Source: an uncultured Oscillospiraceae bacterium (GTDB taxonomy: Bacteria > Bacillota > Clostridia > Oscillospirales > Ruminococcaceae). From it: 64,000 nucleotides of DNA. The notes beneath the pieces are model-generated. The model saw only the letters and a list, made by a program, of their open reading frames with translations, was not told the origin of the DNA and made no database searches. This document shows positions 1 to 7,949 of the stretch, piece after piece (the first letter of the stretch is position 1; the number at the start of each line of letters is the position of its first letter). The DNA is taken from contig CAJUSD010000015.1 of NCBI GenBank assembly GCA_910589145.1, positions 1 to 64,000 of the forward strand. The letters are read 5' to 3'. The position numbers and the translations under genes were made by a program.

Positions 1-394
1 TTGCTGATTGCTATTCGGCTTTTCAATAAAAAACAGCTTTGAATAATCTGATCATACAAATTGGTTAGACAATTTAATTTCAACATAAATCTGCCGGACG
101 ACGGCAAAAGAAAAAAGCCGTCGTACAGCAGACATACTCTTGCGGCGGCTTAGAAAAAGCCGCTGTTTTATTTTTATGGCGGATTCGGGAGGCGGCTGTC
201 ATGCCGATATTTATATCGAATAGTAGGTTGTAAAAAATCCTATTTACTGCAACGGAGTATTCCGGTTATGGATATGAATACATATATCATTTAGTATGTC
301 TTAATAACTCATATTTTTCAAATGTTTGTGTGATTTTTCTGCATGGACGTTTGTTGTAATAGCCCCTACTGGGAAGAAAGAGGATGATGAGAAA
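1..394. other. Gene-free left end with one terminator
   Basis: No convincing coding region is visible here. It contains a short GACGGC/GCCGTC hairpin around 96-124 and the terminator listed separately at 145-175. It lies next to the transposon relic at 395-683, so it is probably also remnant sequence of that element. This is inferred from position only. Confidence 0.5.
145..175 (+). terminator. Rho-independent terminator
   Basis: A perfect 7-bp stem (GCGGCTT, 145-151, pairing with AAGCCGC, 157-163) with a 5-base loop is followed by a T-rich tract to 175. The gene it ends lies outside the window or has been lost. Confidence 0.65.
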
Positions 395-683
395 ATGAGT
401 GATTCTAAACAATTCATGGAGCATATTGAGTACACCTTTTCCGCCTTTTGCAGAATGGTTCTCCACAACACAGCAATCAGCGCATACCGCGATTTTGGAC
501 GGAAGCAGAAGCACAGTGAATTATTGGAAAATAGCGTCTTTGAAAAAACGAAGAAAGGAACTGGAAAAAGCAAACTATGAGGAGTAAGAGGCAACACCCT
601 TTGATACTATTGAAAAAATGGTTATCGGAGAGTTGGAAGCCATAGACGCAGTACTGAGGAACCGTCCCAGACATATCAAATAG
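395..683 (+). pseudogene. Relic of ICE helper sigma factor and following HTH gene
   Basis: From ATG 395 about 35 codons read like the N-terminus of the small sigma-70-family factor found in Tn916-like and other clostridial conjugative transposons (start MSDSKQFMEHIEYTFSAF, later AYRDFGRK). Around 500 the reading shifts to another frame that gives the C-terminus of the same kind of protein (GSRSTVNYWKIASLKK to NYEE, stop at 585-587). The whole middle of the protein is missing, apparently lost in a deletion at the repeated GR codons. In the same frame after that stop, EATPFDTIEKMVIGELEAID to RPRHIK (stop 681-683) resembles the N-terminus of the HTH protein that normally follows. The identification is from memory of these families. 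The frameshift, deletion and truncation are seen directly. Confidence 0.6.
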
Positions 684-896
684 CTGCCTGCTTATCAGGG
701 ACATATCATTATATCTTTATTGCCAAAATGACGTTTCTACTGTGTAATAGGCAGAAAAAAGACGGGCAAAAGCAACCGCTTCTTACTCGTCTTTCTTCAT
801 ATCCTATATGACAGTTACCCTATTTCAGTTTGTTGGTTGATACTGTTTTATGAGTAGCTACCATTTTGCCTATCCTTTTTTGTTTGCCTTCGATGA
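684..896. other. Intergenic, weak hairpin
   Basis: No gene seen. A weak hairpin around 757-795 (GACG and CGTC arms) could end transcription from either side. It lies just beyond the stop of the minus-strand rodA-like gene. Confidence 0.3.
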
Positions 897-2033
897 TTAT
901 GAAAAAAGCGTTCTCCGGTTGTGCATATACACGCTTAGGGAAAGCCCAATTGCTAAATACAGTGTAGCCGCCGACGTTCCGCCGGAACTGAAAAAGGGGA
1001 GAGTGATCCCAATAACCGGAAGGATACTTAAACACATCCCAATATTTATAAAAATCTGCGTCATAATAATCGCAGAAACCCCAATACAAATATATTTTCC
1101 CAAATAATCCTGAGCGAGCCTGGAGTTTGACAGGATTTTTAAACCTATAGAAACAAGAAGCAGCAAGATAGCTACTGAGCCAATAAACCCCACTGATTCC
1201 GCAATAAATGCAAAAATAAAGTCATTGTGTATTTCCGGTACACCGGAACGATGATCCGGAGAAAAGATCCCAATTCCCCAAATCTGTCCTGAACCAATAG
1301 AAATACGTCCTTGAAGCTGCTGCCAGCCAATATTCTGTGTATCAAAGTCATAATCCCAAATAGCCAAAATACGATTTTTTTGGTCTGTAGTGAGAATAGT
1401 ATTCCAAAGGATTGGTATTGCTGCGGCCATTGCTCCCATTGCAAGAAAAATATATTTCCAGCTTATCCCCGCTGAAAAAATCATACATAAAAAGACAAAG
1501 AGAAAAACCAGGGCAGTTCCATCATCTCCTTGAAAGTGGATTAGTACAACCGGGTAAAGCCCATGGATACAAAGGAAAATTACATTTTTTAACTTATTGA
1601 TATTTTCCCTCACTGCCTCCAGGTGAAGCGCAAAAGAGAGCACAAAGGAAATCTTTAAAATTTCAGATGGCTGGATGGAAATTTGAAAATTGCTGCTCAA
1701 ATTGAAAAAAATCCAGGCTTTGTCATCTGCTTCTCCGCGCTGCTGACCCCAGACAAAGGTCAATAATACCAGAAGAATTGCGCAGGGGACATGCAGTTTC
1801 CATAATTTAGCCATAAAGTGATAATCAATTTTTGACATAATAATAGCTGCAATAATCCCAAGCACAGTTGCGGCAATTTGTACATAGAGACGGGAAATTT
1901 TCATTAATTCTGCATTTACGATTCCAAATAACATTAAGATTCCTAAGCTTGATGCTACTAAACATAATAAAAAGAGAAGAATATCTGTTTGGCGTATGTA
2001 ACGCCCAATAGAACCGACTATCCGTTTTACCAT
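897..2033 (-). CDS. rodA: SEDS-family peptidoglycan polymerase, RodA/FtsW type
   Basis: A 378-residue polytopic membrane protein with about ten hydrophobic segments. It belongs to the SEDS family, which polymerises lipid II into glycan strands in elongation (RodA), division (FtsW) or sporulation (SpoVE). Family signatures are visible: GDDGTALVF in the middle, PEIHNDFIFAFIAE near residues 265-280, and LPVIGITLPFFSSGGTS near the C-terminus. The length is normal for RodA. There is no partner transpeptidase beside it, so RodA versus FtsW/SpoVE is not settled by context. The start ATG at 2033 follows a G-rich ribosome site, and a good promoter lies upstream at 2072-2100. Confidence 0.85.
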   Translation of the reverse strand: MVKRIVGSIGRYIRQTDILLFLLCLVASSLGILMLFGIVNAELMKISRLYVQIAATVLGIIAAIIMSKIDYHFMAKLWKLHVPCAILLVLLTFVWGQQRGEADDKAWIFFNLSSNFQISIQPSEILKISFVLSFALHLEAVRENINKLKNVIFLCIHGLYPVVLIHFQGDDGTALVFLFVFLCMIFSAGISWKYIFLAMGAMAAAIPILWNTILTTDQKNRILAIWDYDFDTQNIGWQQLQGRISIGSGQIWGIGIFSPDHRSGVPEIHNDFIFAFIAESVGFIGSVAILLLLVSIGLKILSNSRLAQDYLGKYICIGVSAIIMTQIFINIGMCLSILPVIGITLPFFSSGGTSAATLYLAIGLSLSVYMHNRRTLFS

Positions 2034-2071
2034 GCAGACCCCCAGGCCCCCTTTGGAGTGATTTTTTACTT

Positions 2072-2100
2072 ATTATAATATGGGATGAATATGAATACAA
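2072..2100 (-). promoter_or_regulatory. Sigma-A promoter for the rodA-like gene
   Basis: Read on the minus strand: TTGTAT (2095-2100), a 17-base spacer, then a perfect TATAAT (2072-2077), about 40 bases before the start codon. Confidence 0.7.
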
Positions 2101-2273
2101 GGTGAAGAAATCAAAAACGATACAAAACTTTTTTCAATAGCATAAGTTCAATAAAATAAAGCAAAGGTACACCCACAGGATATCTTTTCCACCCATTCTT
2201 CTGAAATCTTTCCTTAACCTATACATTTCCACACAAAAACATAAAATTCACAACAAAAACAACAAAAAACCAC

Positions 2274-2302
2274 TTCCACTTTTTAAAAAAGTATTGTATA
2301 AT
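2274..2302 (+). promoter_or_regulatory. Promoter of the microcompartment operon
   Basis: A perfect TATAAT at 2297-2302 sits 17 bases after a weak -35 (TTCCAC, 2274-2279). It lies about 110 bases before the aldolase start and is the only clear promoter seen ahead of the locus. The weak -35 suggests that an activator or derepression may control it. Confidence 0.6.
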
Positions 2303-2327
2303 AAAAGGGTAAGCGATAGGGGCTTAT

Positions 2328-2356
2328 CCTGCCTGGCAGTAAATCCGCCTGGCAGG
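2328..2356 (+). promoter_or_regulatory. Candidate operator: direct repeat in the leader
   Basis: GCCTGGCAG occurs twice (2331-2339 and 2347-2355) with a 16-base period. The flanks CCTGCC and GGCAGG also form an inverted repeat. It is placed about 26 bases after the -10 box, a typical position for repressor binding. The DeoR-family protein encoded at the end of the locus (12772-13536) is the natural candidate to bind it; this is inference. Confidence 0.4.
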
Positions 2357-2411
2357 CGTGTATCCGTAGCAACTGCATCCCCAAATTCAACGTAAAGGAG
2401 TCTGACCTAAA

Positions 2412-3221
2412 ATGACCTCCCCCTACGAGATTAAAAAGGAAATCTGTGAGATTGGCAGACGCATTTATATGAATGGGTTTGTCGCAGCCAATGACGGCAA
2501 TATTTCCGTTAAGGTAAGCGACAACGAATTCTACTGCACCCCCACAGGTGTTTCCAAAGGCTTTATGACCCCGGATATGATCATCAAGATTGACGCCGAG
2601 GGGAATAAGCTGGAAGGCAAGCTCAACCCATCTTCTGAAATTAAAATGCACATGCGCTGCTATAAGGAGCGCCCTGACATCCGTTCAGTAGTTCATGCAC
2701 ATCCCCCAACAGCTACTGGATTTGCTATCGCCGGTATTCCTCTGGACAAGTATACTATGCCGGAAGCAGTTATTTCCTTGGGCGAAATTCCCCTGACTGC
2801 CTATGGCACCCCCTCTACCACGGAGATTCCCGACGCGGTTTCTAAAGAGCTTCAGAACCATGATGCATTCCTGCTCCAAAACCATGGCGCTTTGACTGTT
2901 GGTATCTCTCTGCTCAACGCTTACTTTAAAATGGAAACCCTGGAATTCTTCGCAAAAATTAGCCTGGTAGCCCGTCAGCTCGGCAACGAGAACGAGTTTA
3001 CCTGCGACCAGATTGAGAAGCTCCTGGAAGTCAGACGGAATATGAAGATCCCCGGCCGTCATCCTGGCTGCTCTAAGTGCTCCAGAAGAGGAACTCCAAA
3101 CTGTAAATGCCTAGTTCCTGGTTCTGATCCTGCACCAGCCCCCGCTCCCGCCTCTGCACCTGCGGATTCCGCTATGGTTGAGGAGATCACCCGTAAAATT
3201 CTCGCTGCCCTCCAAAAGTAA
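2412..3221 (+). CDS. Class II sugar-phosphate aldolase, microcompartment-targeted
   Basis: 269-residue member of the fuculose-1-phosphate/rhamnulose-1-phosphate aldolase family, which splits a ketose 1-phosphate into dihydroxyacetone phosphate and an aldehyde (lactaldehyde for 6-deoxysugars) using zinc. Zinc ligands H95 and H97 (HAHPP) and H158 (QNHGAL), and the catalytic glutamate E76 (SSEIKMH), are present. After the roughly 215-residue enzyme domain comes a cysteine cluster (C220, C223, C231, C233), a Pro/Ala-rich linker, and a C-terminal amphipathic helix (EEITRKILAALQK) that looks like an encapsulation peptide. This tail is absent from ordinary FucA or RhaD. The ATG follows AAAGGAG. It is the first gene of the locus and probably its signature enzyme. 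The exact sugar cannot be read from sequence, since no isomerase or transporter is adjacent. Confidence 0.85.
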   Translation: MTSPYEIKKEICEIGRRIYMNGFVAANDGNISVKVSDNEFYCTPTGVSKGFMTPDMIIKIDAEGNKLEGKLNPSSEIKMHMRCYKERPDIRSVVHAHPPTATGFAIAGIPLDKYTMPEAVISLGEIPLTAYGTPSTTEIPDAVSKELQNHDAFLLQNHGALTVGISLLNAYFKMETLEFFAKISLVARQLGNENEFTCDQIEKLLEVRRNMKIPGRHPGCSKCSRRGTPNCKCLVPGSDPAPAPAPASAPADSAMVEEITRKILAALQK

Positions 3222-3951
3222 GCCGTCCATATAACCGGATATAAAGGGATATAACCCGCTCTAACATAATTGGCAGTCAACCAATACACAGTAATCCTTT
3301 CAAGCTTTCAAGCAGGTTTGGTTTATTTGGAAGTACCCCAGCCCCTTCTTTTTGCGCGTCAGCGGCTGTTTTTCAGAAAGCCCTGGAAAAGTGGGGAGGG
3401 GGAGTCAATGAATCTGTGTGTCGAAAACTTCCAACGAATTTTTAACGAGTTGTTCACATGAATTCAACGGAAAAATTAGCATGAAGCTGATTTTTGTCTT
3501 GAAAAATGAGTGTATTTCTTTTCTGTGGGTTTTTTGCTTTCAGGCTGTGGAATTATTTCAGGGAAACAGCCTATTCCTGTTTCTTTGCGCGTGCGGATTT
3601 TCCGCGGAAACAGGAGGGTTAGGAAGATAGGAATTTCCAAAAGCTCCTGGAAAGGATAAACAGTATTTTCTGGAAGCTTTCAGATTGGTAAATGGACAGC
3701 CCATGCGCGCGCGGAATTTATCCGCTGGGAAAGATGAATCCTGTCTAAAGTTTGTACAGAAAAAAGCAATAAACAGCAGTCCTCCTGCGCGTTCGGAAGT
3801 AATTCCGAGGGGGATGAGATATTCTTAATATAGAACTCTTTCTTTTATAAGAAAACTTGAAAGGCGCCTATGAGTACCCAATAATTGGACGGGCTTTTAT
3901 TCCTGCATTTATAAAAATCCGGCCAGGATCGGCTGATTGGGAGGTGAGGCC
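3222..3951 (+). other. Long non-coding leader between aldolase and pduO
   Basis: 730 bases with no supportable gene, which is unusual inside an operon. It contains the four-copy stem-loop array (3342-3814, separate entry), an extra hairpin GGCTGT/ACAGCC at 3543-3571, and a small hairpin TTTCTT/AAGAAA around 3840. The TTG at 3937 is in frame with pduO, but the strong GGGAGGTG just before ATG 3952 shows where translation starts. Confidence 0.6.
3342..3814 (+). repeat. Array of four TGCGCG-bulge stem-loops, possible structured RNA
   Basis: Four units (3342-3396, 3574-3616, 3695-3745, 3780-3814) share one architecture: the 5' arm of an outer stem, the bulge TGCGCG, an inner hairpin, then directly the 3' arm of the outer stem. 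Outer stems: CCCCTTCTTTT/AAAAGTGGGG (imperfect), CCTGTTTC/GAAACAGG, CCCA/TGGG (reinforced by GACAG/CTGTC), and TCCTCC/GGGGGA. Inner hairpins: GGCT/AGCC, GCGGA/TCCGC, GCGGA/TCCGC and TCGGAA/TTCCGA. The arms differ while pairing is kept, and the bulge is invariant, so structure plus bulge appears to be what is conserved. I recognise no riboswitch or protein-binding motif. It could be RNA or a set of protein-binding DNA sites. Confidence 0.55.
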
Positions 3952-5064
3952 ATGAGTTTATATACCAAAAAAGGGGACACCGGGTTTACCAGTACGATGA
4001 ACCGTATGATGATTGAAAAGAGCAGCCCGGTGTTTTACCTGCTGGGAACCCTTGACGAGTTTACCAGCGCCCTTGGCATGGCTAAGCCTTGGGTCCCCGC
4101 CCAACTGCTGGAAATCGTCCGGCAGATTCAAAACGATGTGATTCTTCTTTCCGAGGAAATCGCCGGAGGCCCCCGGTTTGCTACCCATGAACGGGTAGCC
4201 AGCTTGGAAAAAGCTGTCGATTCTGTCTCGGAAACCCTTCCCCAGCACTTTGAAACCCAGTCCGGCGGGGCGTTGGGCCCCGCCGTCCCAGGCGCTTCTA
4301 AGGCAGGCGCCGCCCTGGATCTGGCCCGCGCCATTGTGCGCAGGGCGGAACGGGAAGCGGTTGCCCTTTCTCAGCGCCGGGGTCTCTCCAGGGATATAAT
4401 GGCATGGCTTAACCGCATTTCGGATCTGACCTATGCCATGGCGCGGCTCTCTGACGCACTTTCAGAAACCCGGAACCTTGATCAGGCATCCCCGGTTTCT
4501 GCTTCCTCAGATTCAGCCAGTGGGGGGGAGGCCCCCGTTCCCTTGGTTCCCCCCAGTTCCTTGGCGGAAAGTTCCAGCAGCAGCGTCCTTGTCCCTCTGC
4601 CTTACGGTTCCGGCAGCTCTAATTTTACAGCGCAGGCTGTGGAATTGTGCTTCAATGTTTTGACAAAAGCCAGAGAACTGGGCTTTCGGGCTTCTGCGGC
4701 GGTCTGCGACAGCGGCGGCTTTCCCGTCTGCTCTATCCGGGACGACGGCGCACTGCTTGCCAGTGTGGATATAGCCGCCAATAAAGCTTTTACCAGCGTT
4801 TCTATGAAAATGTCTACCAAACAGCTTGCACCCCTCGCCCAGCCTGGAGCGTCCCTTTATGGGATTCAGTTTACCAATGGAGGACGTATTGTGATTTTCG
4901 GCGGCGGCGTGCCATTGGAATATGGCGGCGCAGTTGTCGGAGGGTTTGGGGTCAGTGGGGGAACGGAAGAACAGGACTCCCATTTGGCAGACATTGCACT
5001 CCAGATTTTCAGCAAGATAAGTAAGAATTCTCCCGTCCCTATAGACGGAGGGATGAATCACTAA
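3952..5064 (+). CDS. pduO: PduO-type cobalamin adenosyltransferase with GlcG/HbpS domain
   Basis: 370 residues in two domains, like Salmonella PduO. Residues about 1-180 are the ATP:cob(I)alamin adenosyltransferase domain, with the N-terminal glycine-rich strand (YTKKGDTGFT), GTLDEFTSALG, the arginine helix (VRRAER) and LNRISDLTYAMAR. A Ser/Pro-rich linker follows, then a C-terminal GlcG/HbpS (DUF336) domain from about 235 (ASAAVCDSGG, NKAFTSVSM). The known role is making adenosylcobalamin for B12-dependent diol dehydratase. No such enzyme is encoded here, so the substrate or purpose may differ. The segment after the first glycine motif is shorter than in typical family members. The start is ATG 3952, not the in-frame TTG 3937, because of the GGGAGGTG ribosome site. 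Confidence 0.85.
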   Translation: MSLYTKKGDTGFTSTMNRMMIEKSSPVFYLLGTLDEFTSALGMAKPWVPAQLLEIVRQIQNDVILLSEEIAGGPRFATHERVASLEKAVDSVSETLPQHFETQSGGALGPAVPGASKAGAALDLARAIVRRAEREAVALSQRRGLSRDIMAWLNRISDLTYAMARLSDALSETRNLDQASPVSASSDSASGGEAPVPLVPPSSLAESSSSSVLVPLPYGSGSSNFTAQAVELCFNVLTKARELGFRASAAVCDSGGFPVCSIRDDGALLASVDIAANKAFTSVSMKMSTKQLAPLAQPGASLYGIQFTNGGRIVIFGGGVPLEYGGAVVGGFGVSGGTEEQDSHLADIALQIFSKISKNSPVPIDGGMNH

Positions 5065-5203
5065 AAACAAGATAAACGGCAGCAGGGGCGGAGGGAAATC
5101 GGTATCCCCTGCTGACATGAGGTCTATCCAGGCGTCTGTATCAGATGCAACTGTACTCTGTGAAATTACCGAGCGTGGTTTGAAACAAAGGAGGTTTTCA
5201 TTC

Positions 5204-6673
5204 ATGAACCAGACAGCTGTTTCGGAGGGAACTGTCTCCGCAATTGTTGCCAAGGTGCTTTCCCAGCTTTCCGCAGACGGCGGCGCGAACGCCTCTGCTG
5301 GAACTGCCTCCTATGACTCCGCTTCTTATTTTGGCCGGAGGTATATCGGCATCTACGACAACATGGAGGAAGCCCTCGCCGCTGTCAAAGATTCCTATAA
5401 ATCCATAAGGGCCATGACGGTGGAACAGCGCGAAACCATTATTTCCGAAATCCGCAAGCTCTGCTTTGCGGAAGCTGAAATCATGGCTAAAATGGGCGTG
5501 GAAGAAACCGGAATGGGCCGTGTGGAACACAAGCTGCTCAAACATCAGCTTGTTTCCCGCAAAACCCCCGGCACCGAGGACCTTCTGACCACCGCCAAAA
5601 CCGGCGATGGCGGACTGACCCTTGTAGAGATGGCCCCCTTCGGAATCATTGGGAGCATCACCCCCAGCACGAACCCCAGCGAAACTGCCATCTGCAATAT
5701 CATCGGTATGCTGGCGGGCGGCAATGCGGTGGTCTTTAATCCCCACCCCAATGCCATCAAAACAACCAATTATGCCATCGACCTGTGCAACCGCGCTGCG
5801 AAAGCCCTGGGTGGGCCGGAAATTGCTGTCTCCGTTAAAAAGCCTACCCTGGAATCTGCTGACATTATGACCCATGATCCGGCTGTAAAGATGCTGGTTT
5901 GTACCGGTGGCCCTGGTGTGGTCAAAGCAATGCTTTCCTCTGGGAAAAAGGCAATCGGCGCAGGTGCGGGCAATCCCCCTGTCATTGTAGATGATACAGC
6001 TGATGTGCCAAAAGCAGCAAAAGATATTATTGACGGCTGCTCTTTTGACAACAATCTGCCCTGTATTGCGGAAAAGGAAGTTTTTGCTTTCGATTCCATT
6101 GCAGACGAACTGATTTATGATATGACCCGTTTTGGCGCTTACCTGGCTTCGGCTGAGGAAGTGGATAAACTGGCGGAGACTGTCCTGGTCAAACAGGAAA
6201 ACGAAAACACCGGCGAAACAAAACTGGTTATCAATAAAAAATGGGTTGGCCGCGACGCGAAAAAGATCCTTCACGCAATTGGCGTTGAGGTGGATGACAC
6301 TATCCGCTGCGTAATCTGCGAAGCGGATAAAGACCACCCCTTTGTCCAGACTGAATTAATGATGCCAATTCTGCCTATTGTGCGGGTTTGCTGCATTGAG
6401 GAAGCTATAGAGGAAGCAGTTCGCGCGGAGCATGGCAATCGTCACACAGCCCATATGCATTCTAAGAATATCGACAATTTGACAGCCTTTGCCAAGGCAG
6501 TGGAGACGACAATTTTTGTGAAAAATGCGCCGTCTTATGCAGGCATCGGCTTCGGAGGGGAAGGGCACTGTACCTTTACCATCGCCGGGCCTACCGGGGA
6601 AGGTTTAACCTCTGCGCGGTCCTTTACTAGGCTGCGCCGCTGCGTTGCCTCCGATTCGTTCCACATCGTATAA
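5204..6673 (+). CDS. pduP: CoA-acylating aldehyde dehydrogenase, PduP/EutE type
   Basis: 489-residue enzyme that oxidises an aldehyde with NAD and CoA to acyl-CoA inside the compartment. The catalytic cysteine is C287 (NNLPCIAEKE), and glycine-rich cofactor segments are seen (TGGPGVV, GAGAGNPPVIVD). The first about 18 residues (TVSAIVAKVLSQLSA) form an amphipathic helix typical of encapsulation peptides, followed by a Gly/Ala/Ser linker. Translation starts at ATG 5204 behind AAGGAGG; an upstream in-frame ATG at 5117 has no such site. In this locus the aldehyde would be lactaldehyde or another aldolase product rather than propionaldehyde (inference). Confidence 0.92.
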   Translation: MNQTAVSEGTVSAIVAKVLSQLSADGGANASAGTASYDSASYFGRRYIGIYDNMEEALAAVKDSYKSIRAMTVEQRETIISEIRKLCFAEAEIMAKMGVEETGMGRVEHKLLKHQLVSRKTPGTEDLLTTAKTGDGGLTLVEMAPFGIIGSITPSTNPSETAICNIIGMLAGGNAVVFNPHPNAIKTTNYAIDLCNRAAKALGGPEIAVSVKKPTLESADIMTHDPAVKMLVCTGGPGVVKAMLSSGKKAIGAGAGNPPVIVDDTADVPKAAKDIIDGCSFDNNLPCIAEKEVFAFDSIADELIYDMTRFGAYLASAEEVDKLAETVLVKQENENTGETKLVINKKWVGRDAKKILHAIGVEVDDTIRCVICEADKDHPFVQTELMMPILPIVRVCCIEEAIEEAVRAEHGNRHTAHMHSKNIDNLTAFAKAVETTIFVKNAPSYAGIGFGGEGHCTFTIAGPTGEGLTSARSFTRLRRCVASDSFHIV

Positions 6674-6726
6674 ATGGAACTTACCGTTTATACAAATCCT
6701 TTTCAGAAAAGGAGTTGTTTTATCCT

Positions 6727-7923
6727 ATGAATCCTGAACAAATTGAAGCCTTGGTAAAACAGGTGCTTTCTCAAATGTCAGGCGCTTCCGCTCCTGCTCC
6801 CACAGCCGCAAGTGTTCCTGCTTCGGCACGGATTGCGATGCTGACCGGGGAACGGAAGATTGAAGTCAAAGAAGTCCCCATCCCTCAGGTGGGCGATGAT
6901 GAGATTTTGGTCAAGGTGGAAGGCTGCGGCGTTTGCGGTACCGACGTTCATGAGTGGAAGGGCGATCCTTTTGGACTGATTCCTGTTGTCCTAGGGCACG
7001 AGGGCACTGGTGAAGTAGTCGCAATCGGCAAAAACGTCAAAAAAGATACCGCTGGCAATCCTATCAAAATAGGGGATAAGCTCGTTACTTCCATCATCCC
7101 CTGTGGAGAATGCAATATCTGCAAACTTCATCCCGATCAACCCGAAATGTGTGAAAGTGCAGGCGTTTATGGCCTGCTGGGGGATGACCCCAACCACCGT
7201 TTGAACGGCTGGTTTGCTACTCACATTTTGATTAAAGGCGGCTCTACCTTCTTTGTGGTCAATGACCTGAGCCTGGATCAGAGAATGCTTCTGGAACTGG
7301 CCGCGGTTTCTGTCCATGCAGTGGAACGCGCCAATACAACCCGTCTGCTGAACTTCAATTCTAAGGTTCTAATCCAGGGCTGCGGCCCTGTTGGTCTGAT
7401 GACCATTGCAGTGGCAAAAGCCTTTGGTATTAACCATCTGATTGCACTGGACGGTGACGCTCAAAGGTTGGAAATGGCCAAACGCCTGGGTGCTCATACC
7501 ACCATCAACTTTAAGGAAATTCCAGAACTTCAGGATCGGGTCAATGCGGTCAAGGCTGTTACAACTGGCATGGGAGCAGATTTTGCTTTCCAATGTACTG
7601 GCGCTCCTGCAGCCGCAGCCGATGTATACAAGTATATCCGCAGAGGCGGCGGCCTGTGCGAGATGGGCTTTTTTGTCAACGGCGGGGACTGCACCATCAA
7701 CCCCCATTTCGATCTGTGCAACAAGGAAATTACCCTGGTCGGCTCCTGGACCTATGGTCCTCACGAGTATCCCTTGGTGATCGCCTTCCTGCGGCAGGCT
7801 AAGGAGATTGGGCTTCCTGTGGAGGACCTGATTACCCACCGCTTCCCGCTGGATCAGCTCAACGAGGCTATGGAAACCAACGTCGCCCATAAGGGAATAA
7901 AGATTGCCTACGTTGCAAATTAA
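6727..7923 (+). CDS. Zinc-dependent alcohol dehydrogenase, microcompartment-targeted
   Basis: 398-residue medium-chain dehydrogenase. The N-terminal GroES-like domain carries GCGVCGTDVHEWKG (cysteines 67 and 70) and VLGHEGTGE, plus a structural zinc loop (CGECNICKLHPDQPEMC). The Rossmann domain has GCGPVGLMTIAVAKAFG. A short N-terminal helix (EQIEALVKQVLSQMSG) and a Pro/Ala linker precede the enzyme and match the encapsulation peptide of the neighbouring pduP. It would reduce the aldehyde to an alcohol and regenerate NAD for the aldehyde dehydrogenase. Most Pdu systems use an iron-type PduQ here, so the zinc type is a variation. ATG 6727 is chosen because the AAAAGGAG ribosome site at 6707-6714 leaves no room for the TTG at 6715. 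Confidence 0.88.
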   Translation: MNPEQIEALVKQVLSQMSGASAPAPTAASVPASARIAMLTGERKIEVKEVPIPQVGDDEILVKVEGCGVCGTDVHEWKGDPFGLIPVVLGHEGTGEVVAIGKNVKKDTAGNPIKIGDKLVTSIIPCGECNICKLHPDQPEMCESAGVYGLLGDDPNHRLNGWFATHILIKGGSTFFVVNDLSLDQRMLLELAAVSVHAVERANTTRLLNFNSKVLIQGCGPVGLMTIAVAKAFGINHLIALDGDAQRLEMAKRLGAHTTINFKEIPELQDRVNAVKAVTTGMGADFAFQCTGAPAAAADVYKYIRRGGGLCEMGFFVNGGDCTINPHFDLCNKEITLVGSWTYGPHEYPLVIAFLRQAKEIGLPVEDLITHRFPLDQLNEAMETNVAHKGIKIAYVAN

Positions 7924-7949
7924 CCCGACTGTGAGGTGTGAGTTGCGTT

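Noticed and set aside
3342..3814. CRISPR-like array
   Set aside because: The four units are unequal in spacing and sequence, with only a 6-base invariant part, and there are no cas genes.
3222..3951. Cobalamin riboswitch upstream of pduO
   Set aside because: I looked for the conserved B12-box and core segments and found none; the structures present are the TGCGCG-bulge hairpins instead.
4513..5253. 246-residue antisense open frame opposite pduO
   Set aside because: It is a shadow of the GlcG-domain coding region; its sequence is not protein-like and no promoter is seen.
5198..6337. 379-residue antisense open frame opposite pduP
   Set aside because: It lies wholly opposite a well-supported enzyme gene, has no ribosome site or recognisable domain, and is explained by codon bias of the sense strand.
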